Below, in pieces: positions 34,759 through 43,280 of a stretch of DNA of 64,000 nt. Position numbers and translations under genes: made by a program. Position 1 is the stretch's first letter. Every line of letters starts with the position of its first letter. Origin of the DNA: an uncultured bacterium (lineage in GTDB: Bacteria; Planctomycetota; Phycisphaerae; Phycisphaerales; SM1A02); NCBI GenBank assembly GCA_903919715.1, contig CAIXJC010000015.1, positions 1-64,000 on the forward strand. The letters are read 5' to 3'. Below the pieces are notes generated by a model. It worked only from the letters and a program-made list of their open reading frames with translations. It did no database searches and was not told the DNA's origin.

Positions 34759-35691
34759 TCATCGATTGGTCAAAGTGACCTGGCGAAAGAGTTCGCTGCA
34801 TGCGCTACGAACACCAGTTGCAACTCCAGGCCGAATCCAGACAGCCGAATCATCGCGAACCGAGTCGAGCGATTCCCATGCCGCAATTCGGCTGAGATTT
34901 CCGCTGCCAGCGCTCGCCCAGAAACCGTCATCCGCATATCCCAGAGCGACTCGTTCACCTTTGCGCGGATATTCATCCCAGCGTTCAACTGGGGTACCCA
35001 AGAGGGCTTGAGAGAAAATCCATTTCGCCGACTTCGGTCCAAAGACAACGATGATGTTTTCTGCTCCAGGCAAAAACTGGTCTCGTGCTCTGCGAAGAAG
35101 TCGACGCACACGATCGACTGCAAGTCGATGGTCGGTCGTGACTCCACTCGTCAATGAGATGCCGCCGCTCTCACGTGGCGATCGCACTCGGCATCGTCCG
35201 CGGATCTTCCCGCGAAGGCTTCGCACAACGCACTCATCACCGATCGCAGCACGCACGAGAAAATTTCGCATGGCATCGGCGGTCGTTTGGAGCGCACGTC
35301 CGCTCAACCCAGTTTCCCATTCCACTTCAATGAGGAGTCGTCGATCAACATTTTCGAGTGCTCGAAGCGCAGCTGGAATTCGTGGCGATCGTGGCTGCGT
35401 TAAGTCATCATCCGCATCCATGCATTTGACATGCAGATGCAGTTCGAGTGAGCCTCGTACTGCGACGAGGTCACACGATCGTCCCGCTGGTGTCGCGATT
35501 TCACTGCCAACCGAAAATCCCGCTTTGCTGAGGCGCCGAGCGAGCAGCACTTCTCGAAGCAGTGATGTGTGAAGCCGAGAATTTGGAATCGACCGAGTCA
35601 GCCGCTTCGACATCTGCCCCATTCCAGCGGCGGCGGGGGTCTTAAGCCAATTTTTGGCCTGGTTGGAGAGCGATTTGAGACGCACATTCAT
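34759..35691 (-). CDS. Uncharacterised protein, possible PD-(D/E)XK-like fold
   Basis: This 310-residue protein is basic. Residues 46-90 read LREVLLARRLSKAGF, then CDLVAVRG (Asp74) and LELHLHVKC (Lys89). This helix-strand-Asp-strand-xxK pattern resembles the PD-(D/E)XK nuclease core, but the middle Glu is a His (HVK), so catalysis is uncertain. The C-terminal half (GAENIIVVFGPKSAKWIF) is unlike anything I know. It is convergent with hflX and stands alone. No methyltransferase or other defence gene is nearby. The fold call is an inference. Confidence 0.6.
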   Translation of the reverse strand: MNVRLKSLSNQAKNWLKTPAAAGMGQMSKRLTRSIPNSRLHTSLLREVLLARRLSKAGFSVGSEIATPAGRSCDLVAVRGSLELHLHVKCMDADDDLTQPRSPRIPAALRALENVDRRLLIEVEWETGLSGRALQTTADAMRNFLVRAAIGDECVVRSLRGKIRGRCRVRSPRESGGISLTSGVTTDHRLAVDRVRRLLRRARDQFLPGAENIIVVFGPKSAKWIFSQALLGTPVERWDEYPRKGERVALGYADDGFWASAGSGNLSRIAAWESLDSVRDDSAVWIRPGVATGVRSACSELFRQVTLTNR

Positions 35692-35815
35692 GGAGTTATT
35701 GGGTCAAATTCCAGTGTATTCGCTAGGGCGGGAATTGATTGCGAGAAAAGATGAAAGTAGGCGAAAGTAGGGCGCAGACCCATCCGATGAGTCGTGTGGA
35801 GAAAGAACCCAACTT

Positions 35816-36331
35816 ATGAAACGAATCAATATTCATCCGCGCATCCCACGACTTGGAGAACTGCTCGTTGCCCAAGGACTCTTACGGCAAAGCGAAGTGG
35901 ACGCAGTCTTGGCCCGCCAAGCGCAGGTCGGCCGACCATTCGGAGCACTGTGCGAAGAAATGTTCGGCGTCGATCCTGAGTTAATCGAAGGAGCGTGGGT
36001 CGATCAATATCGTGCGCTTTCAGCATCGTTCGATGCCGATTTCACGCGCGTTCATCCCGCAGCGATCGCGCTGATCAGCGCACGACAAGCGTGGCAGTTT
36101 CGAATTTTCCCACTGCGAATCGAGCATGGTGCTTTGGTCGCAGCGACAACACCAGGTCATCTTGCGCGAGCTTCGCGATTTTGTAGCAGCGTTTTAGGAT
36201 TGCCTGCGCTCTTCGTTGTCGTCGATACACATGAACTGACCGACGCACTCGATTCCCATTATCCGATCGACGGAATGAATGTGGACACCGTGCGAGCGAT
36301 ACACATGGTGAATGGCAACACCCGGACTTGA
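35816..36331 (+). CDS. Standalone MshEN/GspE N-terminal domain protein
   Basis: The 171-residue protein contains RLGELLVAQGLLRQSEVDAVLARQ at residues 12-35, which matches the RLGxxL-x2-G-x-Lx4-Lx4Q motif that binds c-di-GMP in MshEN domains of type II secretion and pilus ATPases. The following FGALCEEMFGVDPELIEGAW and PAAIALISARQAWQFRIFPL fit the rest of the domain. The ATPase part is absent, so it is a stand-alone receptor or a partner subunit. Its last 19 bases overlap the 3' end of the convergent tRNA-Phe. Confidence 0.75.
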   Translation: MKRINIHPRIPRLGELLVAQGLLRQSEVDAVLARQAQVGRPFGALCEEMFGVDPELIEGAWVDQYRALSASFDADFTRVHPAAIALISARQAWQFRIFPLRIEHGALVAATTPGHLARASRFCSSVLGLPALFVVVDTHELTDALDSHYPIDGMNVDTVRAIHMVNGNTRT

Positions 36332-36385
36332 ACCGGGGACAGCCGCATTTTCAATGCGGTGCTCTACCAACTGAGCTATGTTGCC
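36313..36385 (-). tRNA. tRNA-Phe (GAA)
   Basis: This 73-base tRNA has acceptor pairs GGCAACA (5') and TGTTGCC (3') with discriminator A. The anticodon loop TTGAAAA reads GAA, D arm AGCTCAGTTGGTAGAGC, T loop TTCAAGT. CCA is not encoded. Both flanking reading frames overlap it: the MshEN-type gene by 19 bases at the 3' end and the sigma-like gene by 10 bases at the 5' end. Confidence 0.97.
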
Positions 36386-36954
36386 TGCGGCACACGTTGG
36401 GAAACGGATGCTTCACAAGCGAGAGTACGCAATCGTGGCATCGTGTCAAGAATGGAATCGACTGTGGCCCCCATTGGGAGCGACTCCGTTCGCGTAAGAA
36501 TCTGAGAAAGCAACCAACGCCCAAGCGTTTGGCAGCCCTGGTATTCCTGAATTCGTGGGGTTTTGGCCGAACTGTTTGACCGTTCCTGGGTGTTTCCCAG
36601 CAACTCGCGCCAGAATCTCTCGACTAAAAGGCTCGCATGCTCTGGATTCAGTCGCAATTCAGCCGCCTCGCGCAGGTGCCATGTATTGACAAAGCGAATG
36701 TGGTGCCATGCTTGCTGTTCACCGCGAACGCAGGCACAAGCGATGACGACATCTTCGATCCATTGCTCTGGTCGACTGTCCCATTTCGCATCTTTCCAGT
36801 TCACGCAGGAAATCACTGATTCAATGTCGACATTCCAGCGGCCGTGGGAGATCGCACTCGCGAAGTATGCACGTCGAAGAGCGTTCGTTCGATCCGCCTG
36901 TGATGGAGTTGTTCGCTTCTTGAGCGCTGGCGATGTCAAGACAAGAGTGTTCAT
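36376..36954 (-). CDS. Sigma-70 region 2-like protein, lacking region 4
   Basis: This 192-residue frame starts at ATG 36954. Its middle, RGEQQAWHHIRFVNTWHLREAA through ERFWRELLG and TPRIQEYQGCQTLGRWLLSQ, resembles region 2 of gmx1-type (myxobacterial/planctomycete) sigma factors: a helix with an RFxxELLG-like strand, then an RIxEYxGxxxLxxW motif. There is no recognisable region 4 helix-turn-helix afterwards. The stop (TAG) lies inside tRNA-Phe. It may be a decayed sigma factor, an anti-sigma-like protein, or a false gene. The match is by pattern only. Confidence 0.5.
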   Translation of the reverse strand: MNTLVLTSPALKKRTTPSQADRTNALRRAYFASAISHGRWNVDIESVISCVNWKDAKWDSRPEQWIEDVVIACACVRGEQQAWHHIRFVNTWHLREAAELRLNPEHASLLVERFWRELLGNTQERSNSSAKTPRIQEYQGCQTLGRWLLSQILTRTESLPMGATVDSILDTMPRLRTLACEASVSQRVPQAT

Positions 36955-37055
36955 GTTTTTCGGTTGATCTACGGAATATCTTTCTCGACCGTCCAAGTAA
37001 AACGAGGTTGAAGTCTACGAAGTATGACGGACTCGTCAATGCGATTCGGCGGAAT

Positions 37056-37826
37056 TCATCGCCCGAGAAATTTCAATTTGATGTCCGATATGGCTCTGGA
37101 CTTTTCGCGAAAATTTCGCAGTTCTTGCAAGTCGATTTCGTGACTGATAAAACTTGGATCACTTCCGCAGAGAGCCTTCGTCGTTCCACCGAAGTCGACG
37201 ATCGATGATCCTCCAGAGTATTTGTTATCAGGCTCGTTTCCCGTTCGATTGGCGGCGATAACCCACGCGAGATTTTCAATCGCACGCGATGCGATCATCG
37301 CATGCATTTGACGCAATCGCACAGTTGGCCAGCATGCACTCATCGTAAAAACTTCTGCGCCTCCAAGAAGCGCGTGTCGCCATAACTCTGGGAATCGCAA
37401 GTCGTAACAAATCATCGGCGCCACTGCGACGCCGTCGCAATTGATGACGATTGGACCAGTTCCAGGTGAGTAAGAGCGATCTTCTCCACTAGGAGAAAAA
37501 AGAAAAGATTTGCGATATTGCCCAGCCTCACTGCCGTCTGGAGAAAAAATGGTCGCAGTATTGGCAACGCTTCCATCAGGTTGCCTCCTCGCGAGTCCAC
37601 ATTGAAGCCAAATTTTGTGGGATTTCGCAACTCGAGAACCCCATTCCACGGAATCAGGCGTTACGGCGAGTTCGCTCCGCATCGTAAAGCCAGTTTCGCA
37701 GAGTTCTGGAAGAACAACAAAATCTCCCGTCTGCGGCGCACACTGCTCCAAAGCACGCACGATTTCCGCACGATTTGGGATCGGTTGTTCCCAAATGGGG
37801 TTCGTTTGAATCGAATGAAAACGCAT
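37056..37826 (-). CDS. Nitrilase-superfamily omega-amidase-like hydrolase
   Basis: The 256-residue enzyme is a carbon-nitrogen hydrolase. The catalytic triad is visible: Glu41 in LPELCETGFTM, Lys106 in YRKSFLFSP, and Cys140 in MICYDLRFPELWR. The sequence fits the YafV/Nit2 omega-amidase branch, which hydrolyses alpha-ketoglutaramate and ketosuccinamate. I chose the ATG at 37826; the TTG at 37841 adds five residues and abuts tRNA-His. The gene lies between the sigma-like gene and tRNA-His, all on the minus strand. Confidence 0.88.
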   Translation of the reverse strand: MRFHSIQTNPIWEQPIPNRAEIVRALEQCAPQTGDFVVLPELCETGFTMRSELAVTPDSVEWGSRVAKSHKIWLQCGLARRQPDGSVANTATIFSPDGSEAGQYRKSFLFSPSGEDRSYSPGTGPIVINCDGVAVAPMICYDLRFPELWRHALLGGAEVFTMSACWPTVRLRQMHAMIASRAIENLAWVIAANRTGNEPDNKYSGGSSIVDFGGTTKALCGSDPSFISHEIDLQELRNFREKSRAISDIKLKFLGR

Positions 37827-37842
37827 ATTGAAACTCGACAAG

Positions 37843-37916
37843 GGCGGCCGACGGGATTTGAACCCGCGACATCCAGGATCACAACCCGGCGCTCTACCAA
37901 CTGAGCTACGGTCGCC
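37843..37916 (-). tRNA. tRNA-His (GTG)
   Basis: The acceptor arms are GCGACCG and CGGCCGC with G-1 (37916) pairing to discriminator C73 (37843), as expected for histidine tRNAs. The anticodon loop TTGTGAT reads GTG. D arm AGCTCAGTTGGTAGAGC and T loop TTCAAAT are normal. Position 4-69 is an A-C mismatch. CCA is not encoded. Confidence 0.95.
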
Positions 37917-37931
37917 AACTGATGAAGGAAG

Positions 37932-37960
37932 ATAGTAGGAAACTTATGCCGACTCCGCAA
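37932..37960 (-). promoter_or_regulatory. Candidate tRNA-His promoter
   Basis: On the minus strand TTGCGG (37955-37960) and TACTAT (37932-37937) are separated by 17 bases, ending 15 bases before the tRNA 5' end. The -10 box is good; the -35 box is weak. Confidence 0.45.
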
Positions 37961-38016
37961 AGGAGCGAAGGGCGATCCCGTGCTAACCTGTACGGCTTAC
38001 CCCAAAGGAGTCCAAT

Positions 38017-39612
38017 ATGAGCACTATGACAGCCGTTTCGTCATCCCAACGCCACGCATTTGGCACCGCCAAAATTCTGAACAACCTTTCTACTGCGATT
38101 CTTGTCGAGCATGCTCTCGCCCGAGGCGAAGGAACCCTCGCCGCCAATGGAGCGCTCGCATGCGACACTGGAGATCGAACTGGGCGCAGTCCCAATGACA
38201 AGTTCTTGGAAGATTCGGCTGGAATTCACGACAACATCGACTGGGGCAAAGTGAATCAACCGATGTCACCTGAACATTTCGACGCGCTCGAAAAATTGGT
38301 GATGGCGACACTGAGTCGACGTGAACACTTGTATCGATTCGACGGATATGCCGGAGCGGATCCCGCATTCCGACTAAAAGTTTCAGTTTTCACGGAAGAA
38401 GCGTGGCACAGTCTCTTCGCTAGAACGCTGTTCATCAACGCAGCGGCGAGTGATTTGAACAATTGGAAACAGGACTGGACGATCATCGATGCGGGAAGTC
38501 TTCGGCTTGATGATCCTGCGAAGTATGGGGCGAAGGGTCCAGTTTGCATCGCACAGAGTCTCGAAAAGCGGACGGTGCTGATCATCGGAACGCGTTATGC
38601 GGGAGAGATTAAGAAGTCTATTTTTTATGCAATGAATTACGACCTTCCAGACATGAAGGTCTTCCCAATGCACTGCTCATGTAATGTGGATCGCAAAGAT
38701 CCGTCCAATGTGGCGCTCTTTTTTGGGCTTTCGGGAACGGGAAAGACCACGCTCTCAGCGGATCCGAATCGTGATCTCGTTGGAGACGACGAGCACGGCT
38801 GGAGCGAAAAAGGTGTTTTCAATATGGAAGGCGGCTGTTACGCAAAGTGCATCAAACTGTCGCATGAAGGCGAGCCAGAAATTTGGGATGCGATCCGATT
38901 TGGAAGCGTCCTTGAAAACACGGTCATCGATCCGACAACTCGCGTGCCCGACTACGACAGTTCTGCGAAGACCGAAAACACGCGCGTGACATATCCAGTC
39001 TCGTACATCAAGAACGCCCGAATGCCGAGTGTTGCATCGCATCCACGCAATGTGATCTTCTTGACGGCGGACGCCTTTGGTGTGTTGCCGCCAGTTTCGC
39101 GACTCAGCCCTGAGCAAGCGATGTATTACTTCCTCAACGGATACACCTCGAAACTTGCGGGAACCGAAGCGGGCGTGACCGAGCCTCAACCGAATTTCTC
39201 CGCATGCTTTGGTGGTCCATTTATGCCGCGCCCTCCTATGCGATACGCGGAAATGCTTCGCGATCGAATCGCCACGCACAAGTCTGATGTCTGGTTGTTG
39301 AATACGGGATGGACGGGAGGTCCATACGGAACGGGTTCCAGATTTAAGTTGGCATACACCCGGGCATTTGTTACCGCCATCTTGAATGGATCGCTTCGTT
39401 CGGCACAATTCGTGAAGCATCCGATCTTTGGACTTCAGATGCCGACGGCGGTCGTTGGAGTTCCCGCCGAAGTTCTTGACCCGCGAAACACGTGGGCTGA
39501 CAAATCCGCATACGACGTGAAAGCAAAGGATTTGGCGTCCCGATTCCGAGCCAACGATGCGAAATTCGCGATCACCGACGTGGTTCGTGCGGCTGGTCCG
39601 ATCATCGGATAG
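38017..39612 (+). CDS. pckA: Phosphoenolpyruvate carboxykinase (ATP)
   Basis: This is a 531-residue gluconeogenic enzyme, oxaloacetate plus ATP to PEP. The kinase P-loop GLSGTGKT is at residues 237-244, followed by LSADPNRDLVGDDEHGW with metal ligands. RTGRSPNDKF, NYDLPDMKVFPMHCS and NTGWTGGPYGTGSRFKLAYTRAF complete the ATP-type signature. The ATG is preceded by AAAGGAG 8 bases upstream. ilvA starts 8 bases after its stop. Confidence 0.97.
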   Translation: MSTMTAVSSSQRHAFGTAKILNNLSTAILVEHALARGEGTLAANGALACDTGDRTGRSPNDKFLEDSAGIHDNIDWGKVNQPMSPEHFDALEKLVMATLSRREHLYRFDGYAGADPAFRLKVSVFTEEAWHSLFARTLFINAAASDLNNWKQDWTIIDAGSLRLDDPAKYGAKGPVCIAQSLEKRTVLIIGTRYAGEIKKSIFYAMNYDLPDMKVFPMHCSCNVDRKDPSNVALFFGLSGTGKTTLSADPNRDLVGDDEHGWSEKGVFNMEGGCYAKCIKLSHEGEPEIWDAIRFGSVLENTVIDPTTRVPDYDSSAKTENTRVTYPVSYIKNARMPSVASHPRNVIFLTADAFGVLPPVSRLSPEQAMYYFLNGYTSKLAGTEAGVTEPQPNFSACFGGPFMPRPPMRYAEMLRDRIATHKSDVWLLNTGWTGGPYGTGSRFKLAYTRAFVTAILNGSLRSAQFVKHPIFGLQMPTAVVGVPAEVLDPRNTWADKSAYDVKAKDLASRFRANDAKFAITDVVRAAGPIIG

Positions 39613-39620
39613 GAAATCTG

Positions 39621-40877
39621 ATGTCAGTCACGATGACCGCGACTCCAACATTTGATCAAGTCGTCGAAGCGGCGAGGCGAATCGAAGGCGGAATTATTCG
39701 CACTCCATGCGTGCGAAGTGCGGCTCTTTCAGAATTGTGTCGTTCTGAAGTCTGGTGCAAACTGGACTATCAGCAGTCGACTGGTTCCTTCAAGGAGCGC
39801 GGCGGCCGAAACGCATTGATGCAGTTGGATGCGGCGACGCGTGCGAAAGGTGTCATCGCCGCCAGCGCGGGAAATCACGCACTTGCGTTGGGGTATCACG
39901 GCAGAGCATTGGGTATTCCAGTCACAGTGGTGATGCCGCGATTCGCACCGCTTGTCAAGCAAGTTCGATGTCGTGAATTTGGCGCACGAGTCCTCGTGCA
40001 TGGAGAAAACATTGCTGATGCGCGCCACCGCGCCGATGAACTCGTCGGGATCGAAGGGCTGACTTACATTAATGGATTCAACGATCCGCACATCATTAGC
40101 GGAGCGGGTACATGCGGTCTTGAAATCTTTGAACAGTGCCCAGATCCAGATGCGATTATTGTTCCCGTTGGCGGCGGCGGATTGATCGCGGGAATCAGTC
40201 TCGTCGCTAAAACGCTGCGGCCAACGACGAAGGTGATCGGTGTGGAGTCATCGCGCTGTCCGAGCATGAGCGCTGCCCTCGCGGCGGGTCATCCAGTTCG
40301 AGTGATGTCGGAGTCATCCTTGGCAGATGGATTGGCAGTTCCTGAAGTCGGTCCGCTTTCTTTCGAAATCGCACGCAGCCGAATCGAGCAGGTGGTGACG
40401 GTTTCCGAGGAATCGATCACCCGCGCGATTCTTCGCATTGCTGAATTGGAGAAGGGTGTCGTTGAAGGCGCAGGAGCGACCCCACTGGCAGCACTTCTGG
40501 AAGGAAAATTACCGCAACTCGTTGGCCGCAAGATCGTCCTCGTGCTCTGCGGTGGCAACATCGATCCGACAACGCTCTCGAGGGTCATCGAACACGGTTT
40601 GATGCTCGATGGTCGACTCGTGCAATTTCTTGCGGTGATACGAGATCGTCCAGGAGGCTTGGCAGATCTTGCGACCGCGATTGCTTCGACCGGCGCAAGT
40701 ATCAAACAAGTCTCGCATGAACGTGCCTTCGGCGAGGCTGATGTTTCCAAGGTTCAAGTTCTGTGCCAGATTGAAGTTCGAGGTTCAGATCACTGTGAAG
40801 AGGTTTTTCAGGCTCTTCGAGCCCGCGAAATCGAAGTCGTCGCACGAGGCGGACTTCGTGATATCGCCGCCATCTGA
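39621..40877 (+). CDS. ilvA: Threonine ammonia-lyase with C-terminal ACT domain
   Basis: The 418-residue PLP enzyme deaminates threonine to 2-oxobutyrate. The PLP lysine lies in STGSFKERGGRNAL, followed by SAGNHALALGYHGRALG, the phosphate loop PVGGGGLIAGISL, and VGVESSRC-type text. After residue 330 comes a single ACT domain (FLAVIRDRPGGLADLATAIAST), matching the catabolic or short biosynthetic type that has one regulatory ACT. It follows pckA by 8 bases and precedes nadE by 6 bases. It may feed isoleucine synthesis with the distant ilvC. Confidence 0.95.
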   Translation: MSVTMTATPTFDQVVEAARRIEGGIIRTPCVRSAALSELCRSEVWCKLDYQQSTGSFKERGGRNALMQLDAATRAKGVIAASAGNHALALGYHGRALGIPVTVVMPRFAPLVKQVRCREFGARVLVHGENIADARHRADELVGIEGLTYINGFNDPHIISGAGTCGLEIFEQCPDPDAIIVPVGGGGLIAGISLVAKTLRPTTKVIGVESSRCPSMSAALAAGHPVRVMSESSLADGLAVPEVGPLSFEIARSRIEQVVTVSEESITRAILRIAELEKGVVEGAGATPLAALLEGKLPQLVGRKIVLVLCGGNIDPTTLSRVIEHGLMLDGRLVQFLAVIRDRPGGLADLATAIASTGASIKQVSHERAFGEADVSKVQVLCQIEVRGSDHCEEVFQALRAREIEVVARGGLRDIAAI

Positions 40878-40883
40878 ACCATC

Positions 40884-42572
40884 ATGCGCATCGCGCTCAT
40901 TCAAACAGATTCGGTTGTCGGGGATCTCGAGCACAATGTCGAATCGATCCGCACACATGCGGTGGAAGCGGCAAATCGCGGCGCACAGATTGCAGTGACT
41001 TCTGAGTTGTCGCTCGTTGGCTATCCACCTCGCGACCTTTTGCTGCGGAATGGCTTCGCAGATGCGTGCCAGATTGCCGCAGAAGAATTGGCGAAGCGAC
41101 TCGCTCGGGATGGTGCGGGGGAACTTGCAGTCGTCGTCGGATTGCCATGGCCGGTCACCAATCAATCCCCACCAATCTTCAATGCGTGCGCAGTTCTGCG
41201 CGGCGGAAAGATTGAGCGTGTGTATGCGAAACGTCTGATGCCGCAGTATGACGTCTTCGATGAAGGACGATATTTTGTGGCTGGATCTGAAACCGCACTC
41301 GTCGAAGTTGCGGGCGAGAAGGTGGGAATACTTATCTGCGAAGACTTTTGGCGTGGTGCCGATGTTGGCGAAAGTCAGGCATACCACAGTGACCCGCTCG
41401 CACAGGCGGTTCGAGCTGGAGCGACTGTTGTGGTCGTTCCAAGTGCGTCGCCATTTGTTCTCGGCAAACAGGCGTGCCGATTGGATTTGATCGCGCGTGC
41501 GGCGGCGCTTCACAAGGTGTCGATCGCAAGCGTGAATGCTGTTGGATCGAACGACGACTTTGTGTTTGATGGCGGATCTTGCGTCATTCACCCTGATGGA
41601 ACTGGCTCCTTTGCCAGTCGATTCACCGAAGAATTGCTCATCGCAGATCGCAGTGCAACCTCTGTGCAACCCGCAACCATGACGGATGCGGAAGAACTCG
41701 CGCGCGCGATCACGAGCGCAATCCGCGGTTATGTCCGCAAGTCCGGCCATCGCAACGTGCTCTTGGGACTTTCTGGCGGAATTGATAGTGCGCTCGTTGC
41801 GGCTCTTGCGGTGGCGGCACTCGGACCTGAACATGTGCGCGGTGTTTCGATGCCAGGTCCATTTTCATCTGTTGAATCTCGCACGGATGCTTTCGAGTGT
41901 GCGAAACGACTTGGAATGAGTCCTCCTGATGTTCTTTCAATCACCGACGCATATAGCTTGATCGGGACGAACATCAGCCGTGTGGAGCAAGTCGTCGGGG
42001 TCACTGACGAGAACCTGCAAAGCCGCTTGCGCGGATTGACGTTGATGGCACTCTCGAATGCGCAAGGTGCGCTTGTGCTCTCGACGGGCAACAAAAGCGA
42101 ATTTGCAGTCGGATATGCAACGCTTTATGGCGACATGTGTGGAGGGTTGGCTCCGCTGGGCGATCTCTTGAAGACGCAAGTTTATTTGGTCGCACAGTGG
42201 CTGAATGAACATCCAAACGCACTTGGATTTTCTTCGCCGCCAATTCCGCCCTCGAGTTTGACGAAGTTGCCTTCGGCTGAACTCCGTCCCAATCAGACCG
42301 ATCAAGATTCGCTGCCTCCATATGAAGTACTCGATCGCATCATCGCAGGATGGATTGATGAGGAAAAATCCGTTGCAGGAATCGCACGAATCACGGGATT
42401 TGATTACGAGTTAGTCGCGCGCTGGACATCTGCGATCGATCGTGCTCAATACAAACGAAATCAAGCGCCCGTGATTCCCAAACTCAGCGCAAGAGCTTTC
42501 GGGCCGGGGCGGCGGATGCCGCTCGCCATGCGCTGTCGTTCGGTCGTCGACTCGTTCGCCGACGGAAATTGA
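40884..42572 (+). CDS. nadE: Glutamine-dependent NAD+ synthetase
   Basis: The 562-residue fusion has an N-terminal nitrilase-type glutaminase and a C-terminal NAD synthetase. The glutaminase triad lies in SELSLVGYPPRDLLL (Glu), KRLMPQYDVFDEGRYF (Lys) and GILICEDFW (Cys). The synthetase has the PP-loop LLGLSGGIDSALVAALA, ALVLSTGNKSEFAVGYATLYGDMCGGLAP, and the conserved end PVIPKLSARAFGPGRRMPLAM. It converts deamido-NAD to NAD. The last 89 bases overlap the convergent phosphatase gene; nadE residues there are conserved. Confidence 0.96.
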   Translation: MRIALIQTDSVVGDLEHNVESIRTHAVEAANRGAQIAVTSELSLVGYPPRDLLLRNGFADACQIAAEELAKRLARDGAGELAVVVGLPWPVTNQSPPIFNACAVLRGGKIERVYAKRLMPQYDVFDEGRYFVAGSETALVEVAGEKVGILICEDFWRGADVGESQAYHSDPLAQAVRAGATVVVVPSASPFVLGKQACRLDLIARAAALHKVSIASVNAVGSNDDFVFDGGSCVIHPDGTGSFASRFTEELLIADRSATSVQPATMTDAEELARAITSAIRGYVRKSGHRNVLLGLSGGIDSALVAALAVAALGPEHVRGVSMPGPFSSVESRTDAFECAKRLGMSPPDVLSITDAYSLIGTNISRVEQVVGVTDENLQSRLRGLTLMALSNAQGALVLSTGNKSEFAVGYATLYGDMCGGLAPLGDLLKTQVYLVAQWLNEHPNALGFSSPPIPPSSLTKLPSAELRPNQTDQDSLPPYEVLDRIIAGWIDEEKSVAGIARITGFDYELVARWTSAIDRAQYKRNQAPVIPKLSARAFGPGRRMPLAMRCRSVVDSFADGN

Positions 42573-43260
42573 ACTGACGTCGCTGCTTGCTCGGAACCAT
42601 CAGTAATCGATCCGCGCCGATTCGGTAGGCGGTCAAAAATCCACCATAGACGCATCCCGTGTCGATCGCTGCGACGACGGCTCGTCCATCGGGCCGGCGA
42701 AGGATGAGCGGGCGAGAGAGTGGTTTATGGCCGACGACGAGAAGCCCGTCCTTGCCGTCATAGTTCCACCACCAATCATCTTCGCCTGGTGCGGACTTGA
42801 TTGTCATTCGAACTTTTTGCGGTGTGCGTTTAAAACCAATTTCTGGATCGACACCCGCATGGACTGTGGTCCATGTGGGATTGCGTCCTCTCAGAAATGG
42901 AGTTCGCATTGCACGCCGCAACAATTCTTGAGCATCATCGAGAAGATCTGCGTCCGCCAGAATGTCGACCATCTCAGCGAGTCGAGGGGGAAGTTCGTTT
43001 GTCCTTCCATCTGGACCTGCACGGCGCAGTGCGGCGAGTGCGCGTGGCTCATGATTCCCGCAAACAAGGTCGATCCGCCAGCCGAGCCGCTGTCGAGCGA
43101 GAATCTCTTCGATCACGAGATCAGGACGAGGCCCCTTTGTCAGTAGATCACCGATGAGAATGATTCTGGAATCCCGCGCCCAAGTACGAAGTCGATCGAA
43201 CATGCTTTGGAGTTCTTCGCCACATCCGTGGATATCTCCAATCACGACGGTGTCACGCAT
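42484..43260 (-). CDS. Calcineurin-like metallophosphatase
   Basis: The 258-residue phosphoesterase has the two-metal signature TVVIGDIHGCGEEL, IILIGDLLTKGP, LVCGNHEPRAL, and the later His residues WTTVHAGV and VVGHKPLSRP. It belongs to the PrpA/ApaH-like serine/threonine phosphatase and diadenosine tetraphosphatase group. The arginine-rich last 30 residues lie antisense to the nadE end and look like an extension forced by the missing stop rather than part of the fold. It is divergent from mutL with 20 bases between starts. Confidence 0.9.
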   Translation of the reverse strand: MRDTVVIGDIHGCGEELQSMFDRLRTWARDSRIILIGDLLTKGPRPDLVIEEILARQRLGWRIDLVCGNHEPRALAALRRAGPDGRTNELPPRLAEMVDILADADLLDDAQELLRRAMRTPFLRGRNPTWTTVHAGVDPEIGFKRTPQKVRMTIKSAPGEDDWWWNYDGKDGLLVVGHKPLSRPLILRRPDGRAVVAAIDTGCVYGGFLTAYRIGADRLLMVPSKQRRQFNFRRRTSRRPNDSAWRAASAAPARKLLR

Positions 43261-43280
43261 CGCCGTACCATACTTTCACA

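Noticed and set aside
34759-35691. Restriction-modification or other defence system
   Set aside because: Only one possible nuclease-like gene is present, with no methyltransferase, ATPase or toxin partner around it.
36313-37916. Genomic island inserted at tRNA-Phe or tRNA-His
   Set aside because: No integrase, direct repeats or transfer genes lie next to either tRNA.
40785-41834. 349-codon frame antisense to nadE and ilvA
   Set aside because: It is a shadow of two clear genes; the protein is Arg/Cys/Ser-rich nonsense without motifs.
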